A model generated the notes under the pieces. It saw only the letters and a list, made by a program, of their open reading frames with translations. It searched no databases and was not told the DNA's origin. From Gemmatimonadota bacterium (GTDB lineage Bacteria > Gemmatimonadota > Gemmatimonadetes > Longimicrobiales > Gaopeijiaceae): a DNA stretch of 32,885 nt. Shown here in pieces: positions 32,562 to 32,885 of the stretch (positions are counted from its first letter, which is position 1; every line of letters begins with the position of its first letter). The stretch spans positions 1-32,885 of the forward strand of contig JAURER010000029.1 in NCBI GenBank assembly GCA_030827315.1, in the 5' to 3' direction. A program made the translations under genes and the position numbers.

Positions 32562-32885
32562 TCAGCCTTGTCCGCCGGGGCGTCTCGCGACCGACGGGGT
32601 CGAACCGCCGCCCGAGGGGCGACTCGCGGCCGACGGGGTAGAACCGCCGCCTGAGGGGCGACGGACCGCCGACGGGGTAGAACCGCCACCGGAGGGGCGT
32701 CTCCCAGCCGACGGCGTCGAACCGCCGCCGGAGGGGCGACGGACCGCCGACGGGGTAGAACCGCCGCCGGAACGGGGTCGCGCACCGCCCGAAGAGGGAC
32801 GAGCGCTGCCGGCGGCCTCCCGAGAGCCACCGACCGAGTAGCTCGGCACCGGGGCACCGCCGCGCGGCCGGGCCGCTCGGCCCCC
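32562..32885 (-). CDS. C-terminal end of a Gly/Ser/Pro-rich protein, 5' part outside the window
   Basis: The frame is open from the right edge to a TGA at 32562 (about 107 codons). It reads as low-complexity sequence: PSYSVGGSREAAGSARPSSG, then five copies of a 13-residue RRPSGGGSTPSAV-like unit, ending ARRPGGQG. Such tails are typical of exported or surface proteins and linkers. No domain is visible. The opposite strand has an equally open frame (32449-32841, units of DGVEPPPEGRRTA). Because the wobble positions of the two frames coincide, base changes between repeats are silent in both, so strand choice rests on the amino acids and on the frame running off the edge. Treat it as a tentative gene. 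Confidence 0.45.
   Translation of the reverse strand, partial: GGRAARPRGGAPVPSYSVGGSREAAGSARPSSGGARPRSGGGSTPSAVRRPSGGGSTPSAGRRPSGGGSTPSAVRRPSGGGSTPSAASRPSGGGSTPSVARRPGGQG
32593..32775. repeat. 39-bp tandem repeat, five copies
   Basis: The word GACGGGGT (GACGGCGT once) recurs at 32593, 32632, 32671, 32710 and 32749, always 39 bases apart. The first four copies are full units; the fifth breaks down near 32775. A partial copy precedes the first (near 32572). Two kinds of unit end alternate (CGACGGACC and CGTCTCCCAG or CGACTCGCG). The period is a multiple of three, in keeping with coding sequence. Confidence 0.85.

Noticed and set aside
32593-32775. Tandem repeats as a CRISPR array
   Set aside because: The units are contiguous with no unique spacers, keep a period divisible by three and lie in open frames; no cas gene is nearby.
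32449-32841. Plus-strand gene with DGVEPPPEG repeats
   Set aside because: Possible, and the base changes cannot exclude it. The minus frame was preferred because it runs off the edge as a longer open frame and has the composition of an exported protein tail. It starts at GTG without a ribosome site.

Overview
The window is about 33 kb of very GC-rich bacterial chromosome, densely packed with short intergenic gaps and many 1-4 base gene overlaps. It looks like a core-genome stretch of a Gram-negative (outer-membrane) bacterium. The best guess is Gemmatimonadota or a close relative. The reasons are a bacterial GlnRS carrying a GatB/YqeY-type tail, secreted proteins with SH3/LSM-like repeats followed by glycine-rich tails, an Omp85-like barrel with an unfamiliar N-terminus, and the general codon bias. 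No 16S rRNA or ribosomal protein tree is available here, so the phylum is an inference. No mobile element, CRISPR array or prophage was seen.

Layout, left to right. (1) 1-6829, minus strand: an autoregulated efflux operon (TetR repressor, TolC-type outer-membrane channel, lipoprotein adaptor, RND pump cut by the window edge). A near-perfect palindrome sits on the repressor's -10 box and start codon. (2) 6964-11041, minus: three overlapping or close genes for envelope proteins of unknown role: a triple-repeat exported protein, an Omp85-like beta-barrel, and a glycine-rich small protein. (3) 11170-14331: a YheT-type hydrolase (+), an AI-2E-type permease with a small conserved partner (-), a GGQ-type release-factor-like rescue protein (+), and a CAU-anticodon tRNA (-). 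(4) 14456-17259, plus: trkA-trkH potassium uptake. (5) 17323-20394, minus: M50 protease, scpA, scpB and an RsuA/RluB-family pseudouridine synthase, translationally coupled. (6) 20508-20762: rpsT with a good promoter and a strong bidirectional hairpin. (7) 20873-23681, minus: pyrR-pyrB-pyrC with 4-base overlaps. (8) 23890-25836, plus: an NhaC-family antiporter with an extra N-terminal exported domain. (9) 25883-28453, minus: a LexA-like repressor, tadA, and a lipoprotein GHL10-type glycosidase. (10) 28581-32425, minus: glnS-gltX, overlapping by 4 bases. (11) 32562-32885: a low-complexity coding end with five 39-bp tandem repeats, open to the right edge.

The genes are mostly housekeeping: translation (rpsT, glnS, gltX, tadA, tRNA, pseudouridine synthase, release-factor-like protein), pyrimidine synthesis, chromosome condensation and ion homeostasis. 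The least ordinary items are: the LexA-like protein, whose Ser-Lys protease dyad and Ala-Gly cleavage site all appear to be lost; the envelope cluster at 6964-11041; the TetR gene that appears to be transcribed leaderless from a promoter under its own operator; and the long acidic tail on ScpB. All start-site choices, promoters and hairpins were read by eye from the sequence.
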